This document shows, piece by piece, positions 42,957-52,436 of a stretch of 64,000 bases of DNA (positions are counted from its first letter, which is position 1; each line of letters starts with the position of its first letter). The stretch is from Streptomyces sp. NBC_00390 (GTDB lineage: Bacteria > Actinomycetota > Actinomycetes > Streptomycetales > Streptomycetaceae), in NCBI RefSeq assembly GCF_036057275.1, contig NZ_CP107945.1, positions 5,766,001-5,830,000 on the forward strand, in the 5' to 3' direction. The position numbers and the translations under genes were made by a program. The notes beneath the pieces are model-generated. The model saw only the letters and a list, made by a program, of their open reading frames with translations, was not told the DNA's origin and did not search any database.

Positions 42957-44939
42957 ATGGATGGAACGACGTCTATGCAGCACGCCCGTACGCCCGGAAT
43001 CGCACCTTTGGCGCAGTCAAGCCCTGCTCCCGGGATCTCAGACGAAGAGCTCTCCGTCGCGCTGGGGGCCGGCGAAGGCGCCAAGGAGGCCTATCCTGCG
43101 GCCACTTTGCTGGCGCGGCACTGGCAACCGGTGTTCGATTACGCATCGATCTGTGCCCCTTCTTCGAATATTGCTTCGATGTTCACCACGGTGGCTTTCG
43201 CCCAGCTGATGGAGAATCTCGCGCACACCGGCGCACCGGCCGGTGCGCTGCGGCCGCATCTCCTGGTGGCCACCCGTCATATCGCCAAGGCGTGGGCCAG
43301 TGACGAGCGTGTGGCCGCCATGCTGCCCGGACTTCTCATTCCCGAGCTGCCTTCCGAGAATAGGCAGCTCGTCTCCCGCGCTTTCCACGCAATGCCGCTG
43401 ACCGCCCAGGTGCTGCTGTGGCATGCCGAGGTCGAGGCCGAGGGCATATCCATACCTGCCGGTTTGCTCGGCATCGACCCGCGTCTGGCGAGCGACCAGC
43501 TCGAGCATGCGCGCGAACAGTTCCGGCAGGGTTGTCTGCGCGCCCACCGGGAGCTCGCCACCGACCAGCGGTGCCGCCACTTCAACCGGCTGCTCGACGT
43601 GTCCCTGCGCCGCGGCGGCGCGCTGATTCCCGATATTCAGCAGCATCTGGCGAACTGCCGGCACTGCCGGTACGCGGCCGATCAGCTCAGGCAGTCCGGA
43701 GGCCGGCTCGGTCAGCTGCTCGCCGAGGCGCTCCTCGGCCGGGCCGCCCAGCCGTACCTGGAATCGCGCCCCGGCCGGCGCGGCACACAGGCCCGGGCCA
43801 GAGCAGAGGCTCGGCGGCCGGGCCGGCACTCCCGTGGCGGACGGGCCCGCGCGATGCCCCGTCTCGCCGTCCTGGGCAAGCACGTTCCGCTGCCCTTCTC
43901 GCCCCGGATGCTGGTGGCCGGAACAGCTCTCGCCGTGGTCGGGCTGCTCGTGCTCAGCCTGGTGGCCAGTGCATGGTCCGACGACGACGATCAGGCCGGC
44001 CCGGTCGTGCCCAGCGGAGCGGTCACCGGCCCTTCCCCCACCGCCCCCGCACCCGGCACCGGAACCGGCACGGCCCAGCCGTCCGGCACCGCGCCCCAGC
44101 CTTCGACGACCTCCGCCGCCCACCCGGGCGGCCCGCTCACCACACGGCTGCGCAATGCCGAGTCCAACCTCTGCCTCGACATCCCCACCGTCACACCGGA
44201 ACCCGGCACGGACGTCGCGATGGCGGTCTGCTCGTCGGCCCCCGCCCAGCAGTGGGTGTACGAGAGCGACGGCCGCCTGCGCAGTGCCCTGGCCCCCGAG
44301 TTGTGCCTGGACTCCCATGGGCTCGATGGCATCGTTGTCCTCGACACCTGTACGACGACGGCCGCGCCCGATGCCGTGGACGTCCGCTACGACCTGACGA
44401 TCCAGGGCCAGATGATCCCGCGGTGGAACGACAGACTGGCCGTGATGCCCGCCGCCCCCGAGCCGGACAGCCCGGTGGTCGTCAAGGTGCGGGACGACTC
44501 CATCAGCCAGATCTGGGCCACCGACACCATGGGCGCGGGGACCGCGCGGCAGTCGGGCACCGCCACCGCCTCCCCGTACGCCGCCGAGGTCGGCGGTCCG
44601 GCGAAGGGTGAGCACTGCGCCGGCGGGACTTGCCCGCGGCAGCCCACGCCGGCGGAAGACGACGCGGCGCCGTCACAGGACGACGGCGCACGCAAAGAGG
44701 CGAGGGACAAGAAGGCGGAGAAGGAGTCGGGCCAGGAGGCGGTCGAGGAGGCAGACGAGGAATCGGACGGAGGGCCGGACGAGGAAGCAGAGGAAGCGGC
44801 CGAGGACGACGGTCTGCGCCGGGTCGGCGACAGCGGGCAAAGCTCGCAGGGGCCCCGGTCCTTCCGACCGCCCTCGGCCGTCCCCGCCGTGACACCGTCC
44901 CGGGCGCAGGCGGCGGCGGACGAGGCGTCCGCCCCTTAG
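42957..44939 (+). CDS. Sigma-like / zinc-finger / ricin-lectin membrane protein
   Basis: Protein of 660 residues with unusual parts in order. Residues 10-220 resemble a degenerate sigma-70 region 2/4 (SDEELSVALGAGEG, then HWQPVFDYASICAP). A zinc-finger-like HLANCRHCRYAADQL, as in anti-sigma factors, follows. Then come a basic linker, one transmembrane helix (MLVAGTALAVVGLLVLSLVASAW), a Pro/Thr-rich spacer and a ricin-type beta-trefoil (LRNAESNLCLDIPTVTPE, SAPAQQWVYESDGRL). The tail is very acidic (about 60 residues of E/D/K). The layout suggests a membrane sensor of sugar or glycan outside with a cytoplasmic regulatory head. ATG 42957 is likely, though 42975 is possible; no strong ribosome-binding site is seen. 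Confidence 0.72.
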   Translation: MDGTTSMQHARTPGIAPLAQSSPAPGISDEELSVALGAGEGAKEAYPAATLLARHWQPVFDYASICAPSSNIASMFTTVAFAQLMENLAHTGAPAGALRPHLLVATRHIAKAWASDERVAAMLPGLLIPELPSENRQLVSRAFHAMPLTAQVLLWHAEVEAEGISIPAGLLGIDPRLASDQLEHAREQFRQGCLRAHRELATDQRCRHFNRLLDVSLRRGGALIPDIQQHLANCRHCRYAADQLRQSGGRLGQLLAEALLGRAAQPYLESRPGRRGTQARARAEARRPGRHSRGGRARAMPRLAVLGKHVPLPFSPRMLVAGTALAVVGLLVLSLVASAWSDDDDQAGPVVPSGAVTGPSPTAPAPGTGTGTAQPSGTAPQPSTTSAAHPGGPLTTRLRNAESNLCLDIPTVTPEPGTDVAMAVCSSAPAQQWVYESDGRLRSALAPELCLDSHGLDGIVVLDTCTTTAAPDAVDVRYDLTIQGQMIPRWNDRLAVMPAAPEPDSPVVVKVRDDSISQIWATDTMGAGTARQSGTATASPYAAEVGGPAKGEHCAGGTCPRQPTPAEDDAAPSQDDGARKEARDKKAEKESGQEAVEEADEESDGGPDEEAEEAAEDDGLRRVGDSGQSSQGPRSFRPPSAVPAVTPSRAQAAADEASAP

Positions 44940-44969
44940 CGCGTGGGCGCCGCGGCGCGCACGGCGAAC

Positions 44970-44993
44970 GGGGCCCGGCCGCCACCGGGCCCC
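44970..44993. terminator. Convergent terminator hairpin
   Basis: Perfect 9-bp stem GGGGCCCGG/CCGGGCCCC with a 6-nt loop, between the lectin-type gene and the convergent VOC gene. Confidence 0.55.
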
Positions 44994-45013
44994 GGATCAG
45001 CCGGTCGTGGCGA

Positions 45014-45802
45014 TCACTCGAACTCCGGGTTGTCGCCCTTGGCCGTCTTCGGATCGATGACCGCGAACCCCGCGCCCTGCTGGTCGGACACCGACGCGAA
45101 ACGCCCGAAGGGGCTGTCCGTCGGCCCGTGGTGCAGCCGGCCGCCCAGCCGCGTGACCGTGGCGACCGCCGCGTCGCAGTCCTCGACGGCGAAGTACACA
45201 TTGACGAACGGCCGCATGTCGTGCGGGAACTCGGCCGTCATCTTGAGGCGGCCCGCGACCGGCGCGCCTTCGATGTGCCACAGGTGATAGCCGACCGACT
45301 CGTCCTTCATCCGCTTCACCTCGAAGGAGAAGACGGCCGGGAAGAAGTGGTCGGCCTTCTCCACGTCCCGCGTGGTGACCTCCGTCCAGCAGTACGCCCC
45401 GGGTTCGCCGATCTTCTCGAAGCCCTCGTGGGTGCCGGCCTGCCAGACGCTGAAGTACACACCGCTGGGGTCCTCCGCCGTGACCATCGTGCCGAAGCCG
45501 GCGACCGGCATCGGGTCCATCAGCAGCGCCCCGCCGTTGTCGCTGATCCTGCGTGCGGTGGCTGCGATGTCCGACGTGGCGAAGTAGAGGTTCCAGGCGG
45601 GCGGTGTGTCCATGCCCGGCATCCGCGGGACGACCGCGGCCACGGCCTTGCCGTCCGACCGCGCCTGCGTGTACCCCCCGAACTCCGCCGAGCCCTCGTC
45701 GAAGGTCCAGCCGAGCAGCTCGCCGTAGAAGCTCTTGGCGGCCTCCACGTCGGGGAACATCGCGTCGGCCCAGCAGGGCGTGCCTTCGGGTAGCGCTGCC
45801 AT
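45014..45802 (-). CDS. Two-domain VOC family protein
   Basis: Protein of 262 residues with two glyoxalase-like domains: CWADAMFPDVEAAKSFYGELLGW, then GAYCWTEVTTRDVEKADHFF. Both have the strand pattern of the VOC fold, and the second ends GAGFAVIDP. Such duplicated proteins in Streptomyces are of unknown function (lactoylglutathione lyase-like or resistance proteins). ATG 45802 follows GGAGG at 10 nt. It converges with the lectin-type gene and is upstream of the broken HAD gene. Confidence 0.83.
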   Translation of the reverse strand: MAALPEGTPCWADAMFPDVEAAKSFYGELLGWTFDEGSAEFGGYTQARSDGKAVAAVVPRMPGMDTPPAWNLYFATSDIAATARRISDNGGALLMDPMPVAGFGTMVTAEDPSGVYFSVWQAGTHEGFEKIGEPGAYCWTEVTTRDVEKADHFFPAVFSFEVKRMKDESVGYHLWHIEGAPVAGRLKMTAEFPHDMRPFVNVYFAVEDCDAAVATVTRLGGRLHHGPTDSPFGRFASVSDQQGAGFAVIDPKTAKGDNPEFE

Positions 45803-45946
45803 GGTGTCCAAGCCTCCTGCTCGTGGATTGCCTGCTGCTGCCAAGCTAGGCGGCGCACCGGCCGATCGCCCGTCGAACGGCCCGCGAACACGCCGCAACG
45901 TCCGCCCGGCCGGTCGGCAGCCGGCCCGCACAGGTGCCGGGACGGT

Positions 45947-46596
45947 TCACGACCGCGCGATGAGGCCGGGCAGTGCGCTCATGTCGTGGAAGACGACCGT
46001 GCGGTCTCCTTCGAGCAGCTCGGGCCGGGTCGGTCCGCCGGCATACCCGAGTGCCCGCATACCCGCGGCCCGCGCGGCCTGGACACCGGGGCGGCTGTCC
46101 TCCACCACCACGCAAGCAGCCGGGTCGGTGTTCATCTGCCGCGCGGCATGGAGGAAGAGATCCGGAGCCGGCTTGCCGCGCGCGACGTCGGCCGCACTGT
46201 GGATGCGGCCCCTGAAGCGCTCGTACAGACCGGTACGGCCCAGAGTATGGCGCATCTTCTCGTGGGAGCCGCTGAGGCGACGCATGTGGGCACAGCGATC
46301 GCATCGAGTGCCCCGGGCAGTCCGTCGACGGGAGTCAGCCCCTCCTCGACCCCCTCTGCGTGGAGCTCCTCGAACCGCTCTCCTCAGACGGCTGCCGTCT
46401 CATGGCCGAGCCGGGCGGCTACCTGCTCGAGGATCGCCGCGTGGGAGCGCCCGATGAAACGCTCGACGACCTCCTCCTCGGTGAGCGGCCAGCCGAGCTC
46501 CGCCCCCAGCGCGATCTGTACGCGCGAGGCTATGCGTTCGCTGTCCACCAGCACGCCGTCGCAGTCGAAGATGACTAGTTCAACCGGTCTGATCAT
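45947..46596 (-). pseudogene. Broken HAD phosphatase gene (paralogue of 802-1455)
   Basis: A HAD hydrolase gene with two lesions. The N-terminal part runs from ATG 46596 (IRPVELVIFDCDGVLVDSER) to a TGA at 46384-46386, after HETAAV. Beyond the stop the same frame continues as GERFEELHAEGVEEGLTPVDG and PTCVAS. Then a 1-base loss near 46280 shifts the frame to SGSHEKMRHTLGRTGL and GKPAPDLFLHAARQM. The nucleophile and later motifs are intact, so the damage is recent, or there are sequence errors. It is closely related to the intact gene at 802-1455. Confidence 0.85.
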
Positions 46597-46851
46597 CCCT
46601 GCAGGACAGGGACTTGGGCGCGAAGCGCACGAAGCGGAATGCGGCGGCACGTGAGCCCGGACGCCGCCGCAGGGTGTCGTCGCCCGCCCGCCGCCCAGTG
46701 CGTCACCGATCCGTCTCCGCGCCCATGGCGGGAGGCCGCCATGGCAGCTATCCGCCAACAACTCCCATGCCTCAAGCAACTTGTGAGCACCCAGACTCTT
46801 CGCAGCGCCCGGAGCCACCCCCTTCACCGGGCGTCACAGGGAGAGACATCC

Positions 46852-49800
46852 ATGACCAGAGCAACCACGAGGCGCAGGGCCCGGCTGATGGCAGCCGGGC
46901 TCTCGCTCGTACTGCTCCCGGCCGGGCAGGCCGTCGCCGCCGGCGCGGATCGCGCGGCGGCCGGGAACACCGCCCCCGCGACCGCCGCCGCCCGGGCAGC
47001 GCACACCGTCACGCTGGTGACCGGGGACAAGGTGACCGTCACCGACCTCGGCGCGGGCCGGAAGACGGTGGCCGTGGAGCGGCCCAAGGGCGCGAGTGGC
47101 GCCGTCCGGAGCGAGATCTCCGGCGGTCGCGTCACCGTCGTGCCGGACGAGGCCCGGCCGTATCTGCGCTCCGGCATCCTCGACGAGCGGCTCTTCGACG
47201 TCACCGGGCTGATCGAGCAGGGGCTCGACGGCAAGGACGGGCTCCCGCTCATCGTGTCGTACGCCAAGGGCACGCAGGGCGCGGCCCCGCGCACCCGCGG
47301 CGCCCAGCCCACCCGCTCGCTGCCCAGCATCAACGCCATGGCGGTCGAGGCGGCGGCGTCCGGCGAGTTCTGGCGCACGGTCACCTCCGGCGCGGCGAAG
47401 TCCCGGTCCGCGTTCTCCGCCGGGGTCGGCAAGGTCTGGCTGGACGGCCGGGTCGAGGCGGCCATGGCCGCCTCCAACGCCCAGATCGGCACCCCGAAGG
47501 CGTGGGAGGCCGGCCTGACCGGCAAGGGCGTCACGGTCGCCGTCCTCGACACCGGGGTCGACGCCGGACACCCCGACCTCGCGGGCCGGATATCCGCGTC
47601 GAAGAGCTTCATCGAGGGACAGGAGGTCGCCGACCGCGACGGGCACGGCACCCATGTCACCTCCACCGTCGGCGGCAGCGGGGCAGCCTCGGACGGCAAG
47701 GAGAAGGGCGTCGCCCCGGGTGCCGACCTCGCTGTCGGCAAGGTGCTCAGCGACGAGGGCTCCGGCAGCGAGTCGCAGATCATCGCCGGCATGGAGTGGG
47801 CCGCCAAGGACATCGACGCCAAGATCGTGTCGATGAGCCTCGGTTCGCAGCAGGGCAGCGACGGCACCGACCCGATGGCGCAGGCCGTCAACACCCTGTC
47901 CGCCGAGACCGGTGCGCTCTTCGTCGTCGCCGCGGGGAACAGCGGCTACCCCGGCTCCATCGGCTCGCCCGGCGCCGCCGACTCCGCGCTGACCATCGGC
48001 GCCGTCGACGCGGCCGACGAGCCCGCCTACTTCACCAGCCAGGGCCCGCGCCTCGGCGACAACGCCCTCAAGCCGGATCTGTCCGCGCCCGGTGTCGGCA
48101 TCCTCGCCGCCCGCTCCACACTGGCGCCGGGCGAAGGCACGTACACGACGATGAGCGGCACCTCGATGGCCACCCCGCATGTCGCGGGCGTCGCCGCGCT
48201 GCTCGCCGAGAAGCACCCGGACTGGAGCGGACAGCAGCTCAAGGACGCGCTGATGTCCACGTCCGAGCAGCTCGGCGCGGACGCGTACACGATCGGCGCG
48301 GGCCGCGTCGACGTCCCGGCCGCCGTCGACGCGACGCTCACCGCGACCGGCAGCGCCGACCTCGGCTTCTACGCCTGGCCGTACGAGGAGAACCAGCCCG
48401 TCACCCGCACGGTGACGTACTCCAACCACTCCGACGCCGCCGTGACGCTGGACCTCGCCGTCGAGGGCGTGCCCGCCGGTGCCGTGACGCTCGCCGACAG
48501 CTCGCTCACCGTGCCCGCCCACGGCACTGCGCGGACGAAGGTCACCGGCGACGGCTCGAAGGCCCCGGTCGGCACCACCTCCGGCCGGATCACCGCCACC
48601 GCGGGCGGCAAGGCCGTCGCCCACACGGCGGTCGGTCTGGTCAAGGAGGAGGAGCGGTACAACCTCACCGTCCGCGTCCTGGACCGCGACGGAGCACCCA
48701 CCGCCGCCTTCCTCGGCGTGCAGCGGCTCGCCGAGGGACACGACCCCTTCCCGGCCGCCGTCGGCGACTCGGGCACCCTCGAACTGCGGCTGCCCCCGGG
48801 CACGTACACGGTCGACACCTTCCTCGACGTGCACGGCAGCAACGGGAAGGACTCGCTGGGCCTCGGTTTCCTGACCGACCCCGAGATCGTCCTCGACCGG
48901 GACCGTGAGATCACCCTCGACGGGCGTGAGCTGCGCGAGATCCGCGCGGACGTCGACCGCCGCACCGAGACCCGCCAGCTGCTGATGGAGTTCAGCCGCA
49001 CCGCGGGCGGCGCCGCGTACGGCGGCGTCGTGCAGGTGCCGCCGAAGTACGACAGCGTCTTCGCGGCGCCCACCCGCAAGCCCGCCACGGGCACCTTCGA
49101 GTACCGGACCGTCTGGAGGCTCGGCAAGCCCGTGCTCGACGTCACCGCCGACGGCCGGCGCCTCGGCGAGGCCGTCGTCCAGTCGGGAACGGCCGTCCTC
49201 GACGGGAGCGAGCGCCTCGGCGTCGTGGACGCGGGCGAGGGCGCGCCGGCCGACTACACGGGCAAGGACGTGCGCGGCAAGGCCGTCGTCGTACGGCGCA
49301 CGGACGCGATCAGCGCCGCGAAGCTCGCGCAGAACGCGCAGGACGCGGGCGCGAAGGCGCTGTTCGTCACCGATGACGCGCCGGGCCGGCTGATGGCCTG
49401 GTTCGGCACCGAGACCTGGGAGGAGCGCCCGCTCCATGTCGCCACCGTCAATGCGGCGGACGGCGCCCGGCTGATCGGGACGGCAAGTCGGCACGGCAGC
49501 CTGAAGCTGACCGGCACCCGGTACACGCCCTACGTCTACGACCTGTCCGAGGGCCACCCCGGCGCCGTACCGGACCGCGACCTCACCTACCGGCCGGGCA
49601 AGCGCGAACTGGCGGTGATCGACGCCAGGTTCCATGCGGCGAAGCCGGCCGACGGGGGCGAGTTCCGCTACTCGATCACCGACACCTTCCCGATCGGCTT
49701 CGGCTTCCAGGAGAAGATCGCGTTCCCGGTGGAGCGGACCGACCACGTCAGCACGGCCCCCGGGCAGCGCTGGCACGAGTCGATGAGCAACGGTCCGGGC

Positions 49801-50559
49801 GCCGTCGAGCAGCGCAGCGGCCTCGTGGACCACCGGGGCGGAAGCCGCCTCGAGCTCAACTGGTTCAAGCCCGTGCTGCACCCGTGGCTCGGCACCGGCC
49901 TCGGCTGGGGCCAGCAGCGCAGCGGCAACAACCTGCGGTTCAACACCCCTGGCTGGGGCGACTCGGGACCGGACCACACCGGCTTCGGCGATGTGTGGAA
50001 CGACAGCTCGATGACCCAGTTCACCGAGGTGTACGTGGACGGCGAGCGAGTCGACCGCAAGATGAGCTCGGCTGCCTACGTCTGGGACGCCGACCCGGCC
50101 GAGAAGACGTACAAGGTCGTCACGGACACCACGCTCGACCCCGAGCGCTGGGAGCTCTCCACGAAGGGCCACGCGGAGTGGACGGTACGGTCCGCCGAGA
50201 CCCCGGCCGACCGGATGACGTTCCTGCCGATGCTGAACCTCGGCTTCGACGTGGACACGGATCTGCACGGTGATGTGCGAGCCGGAAGCCGTCTGGAGCT
50301 CGGGATCTTCTCCGAGTACGTCAAGGGCGCGGCCTCCACCGGGAAGATCACCGGTGGGGCGCTGGAGGTGTCCTTCGACGACGGCGCGACGTGGGCGAAG
50401 GTCGAACTCGACGGCGCCCGCGGCAGGTCCGCCGCCTGGGAGGGCTCGGTCCGCGTCCCGGCGGGCGCGCAGTACATCTCCCTGCGGGCATCGGCCGCCG
50501 ATGACAAGGGCGGCTCGGTGAAGCAGGAGCTGATCCGCGCGGTCGGTGTGAAGAAGTAG
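46852..50559 (+). CDS. Secreted subtilisin-like serine protease (S8)
   Basis: Exported protease of 1235 residues. A signal peptide (residues 1-30, basic then hydrophobic, AVAA cut) is followed by a propeptide and an S8 domain with Asp233 (AVLDTGVDAGH), His265 (GHGTH) and Ser438 (GTSMATPHV). Long C-terminal beta-rich domains include a PA-like insert, which may help substrate binding. ATG 46852 is chosen because it gives the signal peptide and has an AGGGAGAG site; upstream codons are not coding. It ends in a strong bidirectional hairpin before the convergent carboxyltransferase gene. Substrates are not evident from sequence. Confidence 0.9.
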   Translation: MTRATTRRRARLMAAGLSLVLLPAGQAVAAGADRAAAGNTAPATAAARAAHTVTLVTGDKVTVTDLGAGRKTVAVERPKGASGAVRSEISGGRVTVVPDEARPYLRSGILDERLFDVTGLIEQGLDGKDGLPLIVSYAKGTQGAAPRTRGAQPTRSLPSINAMAVEAAASGEFWRTVTSGAAKSRSAFSAGVGKVWLDGRVEAAMAASNAQIGTPKAWEAGLTGKGVTVAVLDTGVDAGHPDLAGRISASKSFIEGQEVADRDGHGTHVTSTVGGSGAASDGKEKGVAPGADLAVGKVLSDEGSGSESQIIAGMEWAAKDIDAKIVSMSLGSQQGSDGTDPMAQAVNTLSAETGALFVVAAGNSGYPGSIGSPGAADSALTIGAVDAADEPAYFTSQGPRLGDNALKPDLSAPGVGILAARSTLAPGEGTYTTMSGTSMATPHVAGVAALLAEKHPDWSGQQLKDALMSTSEQLGADAYTIGAGRVDVPAAVDATLTATGSADLGFYAWPYEENQPVTRTVTYSNHSDAAVTLDLAVEGVPAGAVTLADSSLTVPAHGTARTKVTGDGSKAPVGTTSGRITATAGGKAVAHTAVGLVKEEERYNLTVRVLDRDGAPTAAFLGVQRLAEGHDPFPAAVGDSGTLELRLPPGTYTVDTFLDVHGSNGKDSLGLGFLTDPEIVLDRDREITLDGRELREIRADVDRRTETRQLLMEFSRTAGGAAYGGVVQVPPKYDSVFAAPTRKPATGTFEYRTVWRLGKPVLDVTADGRRLGEAVVQSGTAVLDGSERLGVVDAGEGAPADYTGKDVRGKAVVVRRTDAISAAKLAQNAQDAGAKALFVTDDAPGRLMAWFGTETWEERPLHVATVNAADGARLIGTASRHGSLKLTGTRYTPYVYDLSEGHPGAVPDRDLTYRPGKRELAVIDARFHAAKPADGGEFRYSITDTFPIGFGFQEKIAFPVERTDHVSTAPGQRWHESMSNGPGAVEQRSGLVDHRGGSRLELNWFKPVLHPWLGTGLGWGQQRSGNNLRFNTPGWGDSGPDHTGFGDVWNDSSMTQFTEVYVDGERVDRKMSSAAYVWDADPAEKTYKVVTDTTLDPERWELSTKGHAEWTVRSAETPADRMTFLPMLNLGFDVDTDLHGDVRAGSRLELGIFSEYVKGAASTGKITGGALEVSFDDGATWAKVELDGARGRSAAWEGSVRVPAGAQYISLRASAADDKGGSVKQELIRAVGVKK

Positions 50560-50570
50560 GAACGGGCGAA

Positions 50571-50608
50571 GACGAAGGGCCCGGTACCGCCGTACCGGGC
50601 CCTTCGTC
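50571..50608. terminator. Perfect 17-bp bidirectional terminator
   Basis: Arms 50571-50587 and 50592-50608 are perfectly complementary with a 4-nt loop, between the convergent protease and carboxyltransferase genes. Confidence 0.8.
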
Positions 50609-50615
50609 ATGCCTC

Positions 50616-52436
50616 TCAGACGGCGGCCGGTCCCACCACCCCGCGTACGACGCCGAGTTCGACCAGGTCCTGCGGTCGCAGCCGCAGCTGGTCCGCCGTG
50701 CGGGGCACCTCGGCGGGGTCGCGCTTGAGGATCGCGGCGGCGAGCTCCGGAGCGATGACGGAGAAGTAACTGTCGGGCGTGGCCCAGGTGTTGCCCGGCG
50801 CGGCGAGCGCGAGCGCGCCGCCTGAGCCGCCCTCGCCGATGAGCAGGCTGGTCAGCGGAGTACGGGCCGCTGCCATCGCCGCGAACAGCTCGGCGATCGC
50901 GGCACCCGCGCCCGCGTGCTCGGCCGCGGCGTCATTGGCCGCTCCCGGGGTGTCGATGAGCGTGAGCACAGGGATCCCCAGACGGTCGGCGAGCCGCACC
51001 ACGCGCGCGGCCGTGCGGTATCCGGCGGGCAGGGTCGGGGTGCCGCACTGCGCGACGAACGCGACCGGGCGTCCGTCCCGCACTCCGACACCGCACAGCA
51101 CGCCGGGGTCGACGCCCCCTGACCGGTCCCCGCGCAGCGGCTCCCGACGTGTGAAGTACGCCTCCAGATACGCCCCGGCCCGCGCCCGCCCCGGCTCGCG
51201 CGCCTGCCGCACGGCGTCCCAGCCGGTCGCCGGCAGCGCCGCAGCCCCGAGCGCGTGCGGAGGGGGCACGGGTTGGACACGAGGCGCGCCCCGCCCGGCG
51301 TCCGGGGCCTGCGGGCAGTCGGCGCCCGGTGCCGAACCAGCCTCCGCCTCACCCGGGCGGTTCGGCCCATGTGCCGATGCGTCACCGGGCGCGGGAGCCT
51401 CCTCGGGCGAGGAGCCATCGGCGGGACCATGCCCGACGCGGGGTGCGCCCGGCCGGCCGCCGGCCGGGGCAGCGGCCTCGGCCTCCGTCCCGCCTGGTGG
51501 CGAACCGACCTCGCCCGTCTCGCCGCCGCCGGCGGGCAGAAGGCTCGCCCGGCCCGGGCGGTCGGGTCGGGATGCCGGCCGTGCGCCGCCGGGGGCGGGA
51601 GCGTCTCCGGGCGCAGAACCATCGGCCGGCCGGCCGATGGGGCCAGTCGTACCGGTGTCGCTGTCGCCCGCGTCGGCCTCCGGCCCGCCCGGCGGTCCGT
51701 GCCTGCCACCGGGCACGGGCTCGGCACGGGACGCGTCCGCCGCAGTGCGGTCCTGGCCGGCCGCAGGGCCCAGTGCCGTCACCCAGAACTCCACCGTCGC
51801 CCGCAGCTCCTGCGGCCGCACGATCGCGTCGATCTGGCCCGCCGCCAGCTGGCCCTCCGCCGTGTACGCCGCCGGGTCCGCGTCAGCGGGGCGGACACGG
51901 GAGCCGGCGAAGCCGACCTGGGCGCCGGGAAGCGCCAGGACGACGTCCGCTCCCGCGCCCAGCGTCGCCCAGCCGCCGCCCGTCGTCGGATCGCGCAGCA
52001 CCGCGATGTGTGCCACGCCCGCCTCGCGCAGCAGCACGGACGCGCGGGCCACCCGCTGCAGCTGGGTCAGGGCCACCATGCCCTCCTGCATCCGGCTGCC
52101 GCCTGTGGCGATCAACGAGACCAGCGGCAGCCGCCGTTCGCGCGCAAGGGCGTACGCCGCCTCCAGACGGTCCCCGGCCCGCCGGCTCAACGAGCCGCCC
52201 AGGAAGCCGAACTCGAAGGCGATCACCACACAGCGGCGGCCGTCGCCGAGTGTCGCCTCACCGTGGACGACGGACTCCGGCGAGCCCGTGCGCCGTGCCG
52301 CGCGGTCGCGGGAGGCTCCGTACCCGTCCCAGCCGATCGGTCCCTCGCCCACCTCCGGCAGCTGAGCCGTGTGGTGCTCCGTGAAGTCGTCGCAGATCAG
52401 CGCTATCGCCTCGCGCGCACTCGCCCGTTCAGCCAT
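50616..52436 (-). CDS. Acyl-CoA carboxyltransferase, beta and alpha halves in one chain
   Basis: Protein of 606 residues joining two crotonase-like carboxyltransferase halves. The N-terminal half has VVIAFEFGFLGGSLSRRAGDR, ATGGSRMQEGM and TTGGGWATLGAGADV, typical of the beta subunit. The C-terminal half has RLADRLGIPVLTLIDTPGAA and GEGGSGGALALA, typical of the alpha subunit. A Pro/Gly/Ala-rich linker of about 180 residues joins them, which is unusual. It lacks the N-terminal zinc ribbon of AccD. It is cotranscribed with matB (8-bp overlap), which suggests use or making of malonyl- or methylmalonyl-CoA. No biotin carboxylase is near. Confidence 0.78.
   Translation of the reverse strand: MAERASAREAIALICDDFTEHHTAQLPEVGEGPIGWDGYGASRDRAARRTGSPESVVHGEATLGDGRRCVVIAFEFGFLGGSLSRRAGDRLEAAYALARERRLPLVSLIATGGSRMQEGMVALTQLQRVARASVLLREAGVAHIAVLRDPTTGGGWATLGAGADVVLALPGAQVGFAGSRVRPADADPAAYTAEGQLAAGQIDAIVRPQELRATVEFWVTALGPAAGQDRTAADASRAEPVPGGRHGPPGGPEADAGDSDTGTTGPIGRPADGSAPGDAPAPGGARPASRPDRPGRASLLPAGGGETGEVGSPPGGTEAEAAAPAGGRPGAPRVGHGPADGSSPEEAPAPGDASAHGPNRPGEAEAGSAPGADCPQAPDAGRGAPRVQPVPPPHALGAAALPATGWDAVRQAREPGRARAGAYLEAYFTRREPLRGDRSGGVDPGVLCGVGVRDGRPVAFVAQCGTPTLPAGYRTAARVVRLADRLGIPVLTLIDTPGAANDAAAEHAGAGAAIAELFAAMAAARTPLTSLLIGEGGSGGALALAAPGNTWATPDSYFSVIAPELAAAILKRDPAEVPRTADQLRLRPQDLVELGVVRGVVGPAAV

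Noticed and set aside
46834-50610. 1258-codon open frame antisense to the subtilase gene
   Set aside because: It is the usual high-GC mirror frame; the plus strand has a signal peptide, the full catalytic triad and a ribosome-binding site.
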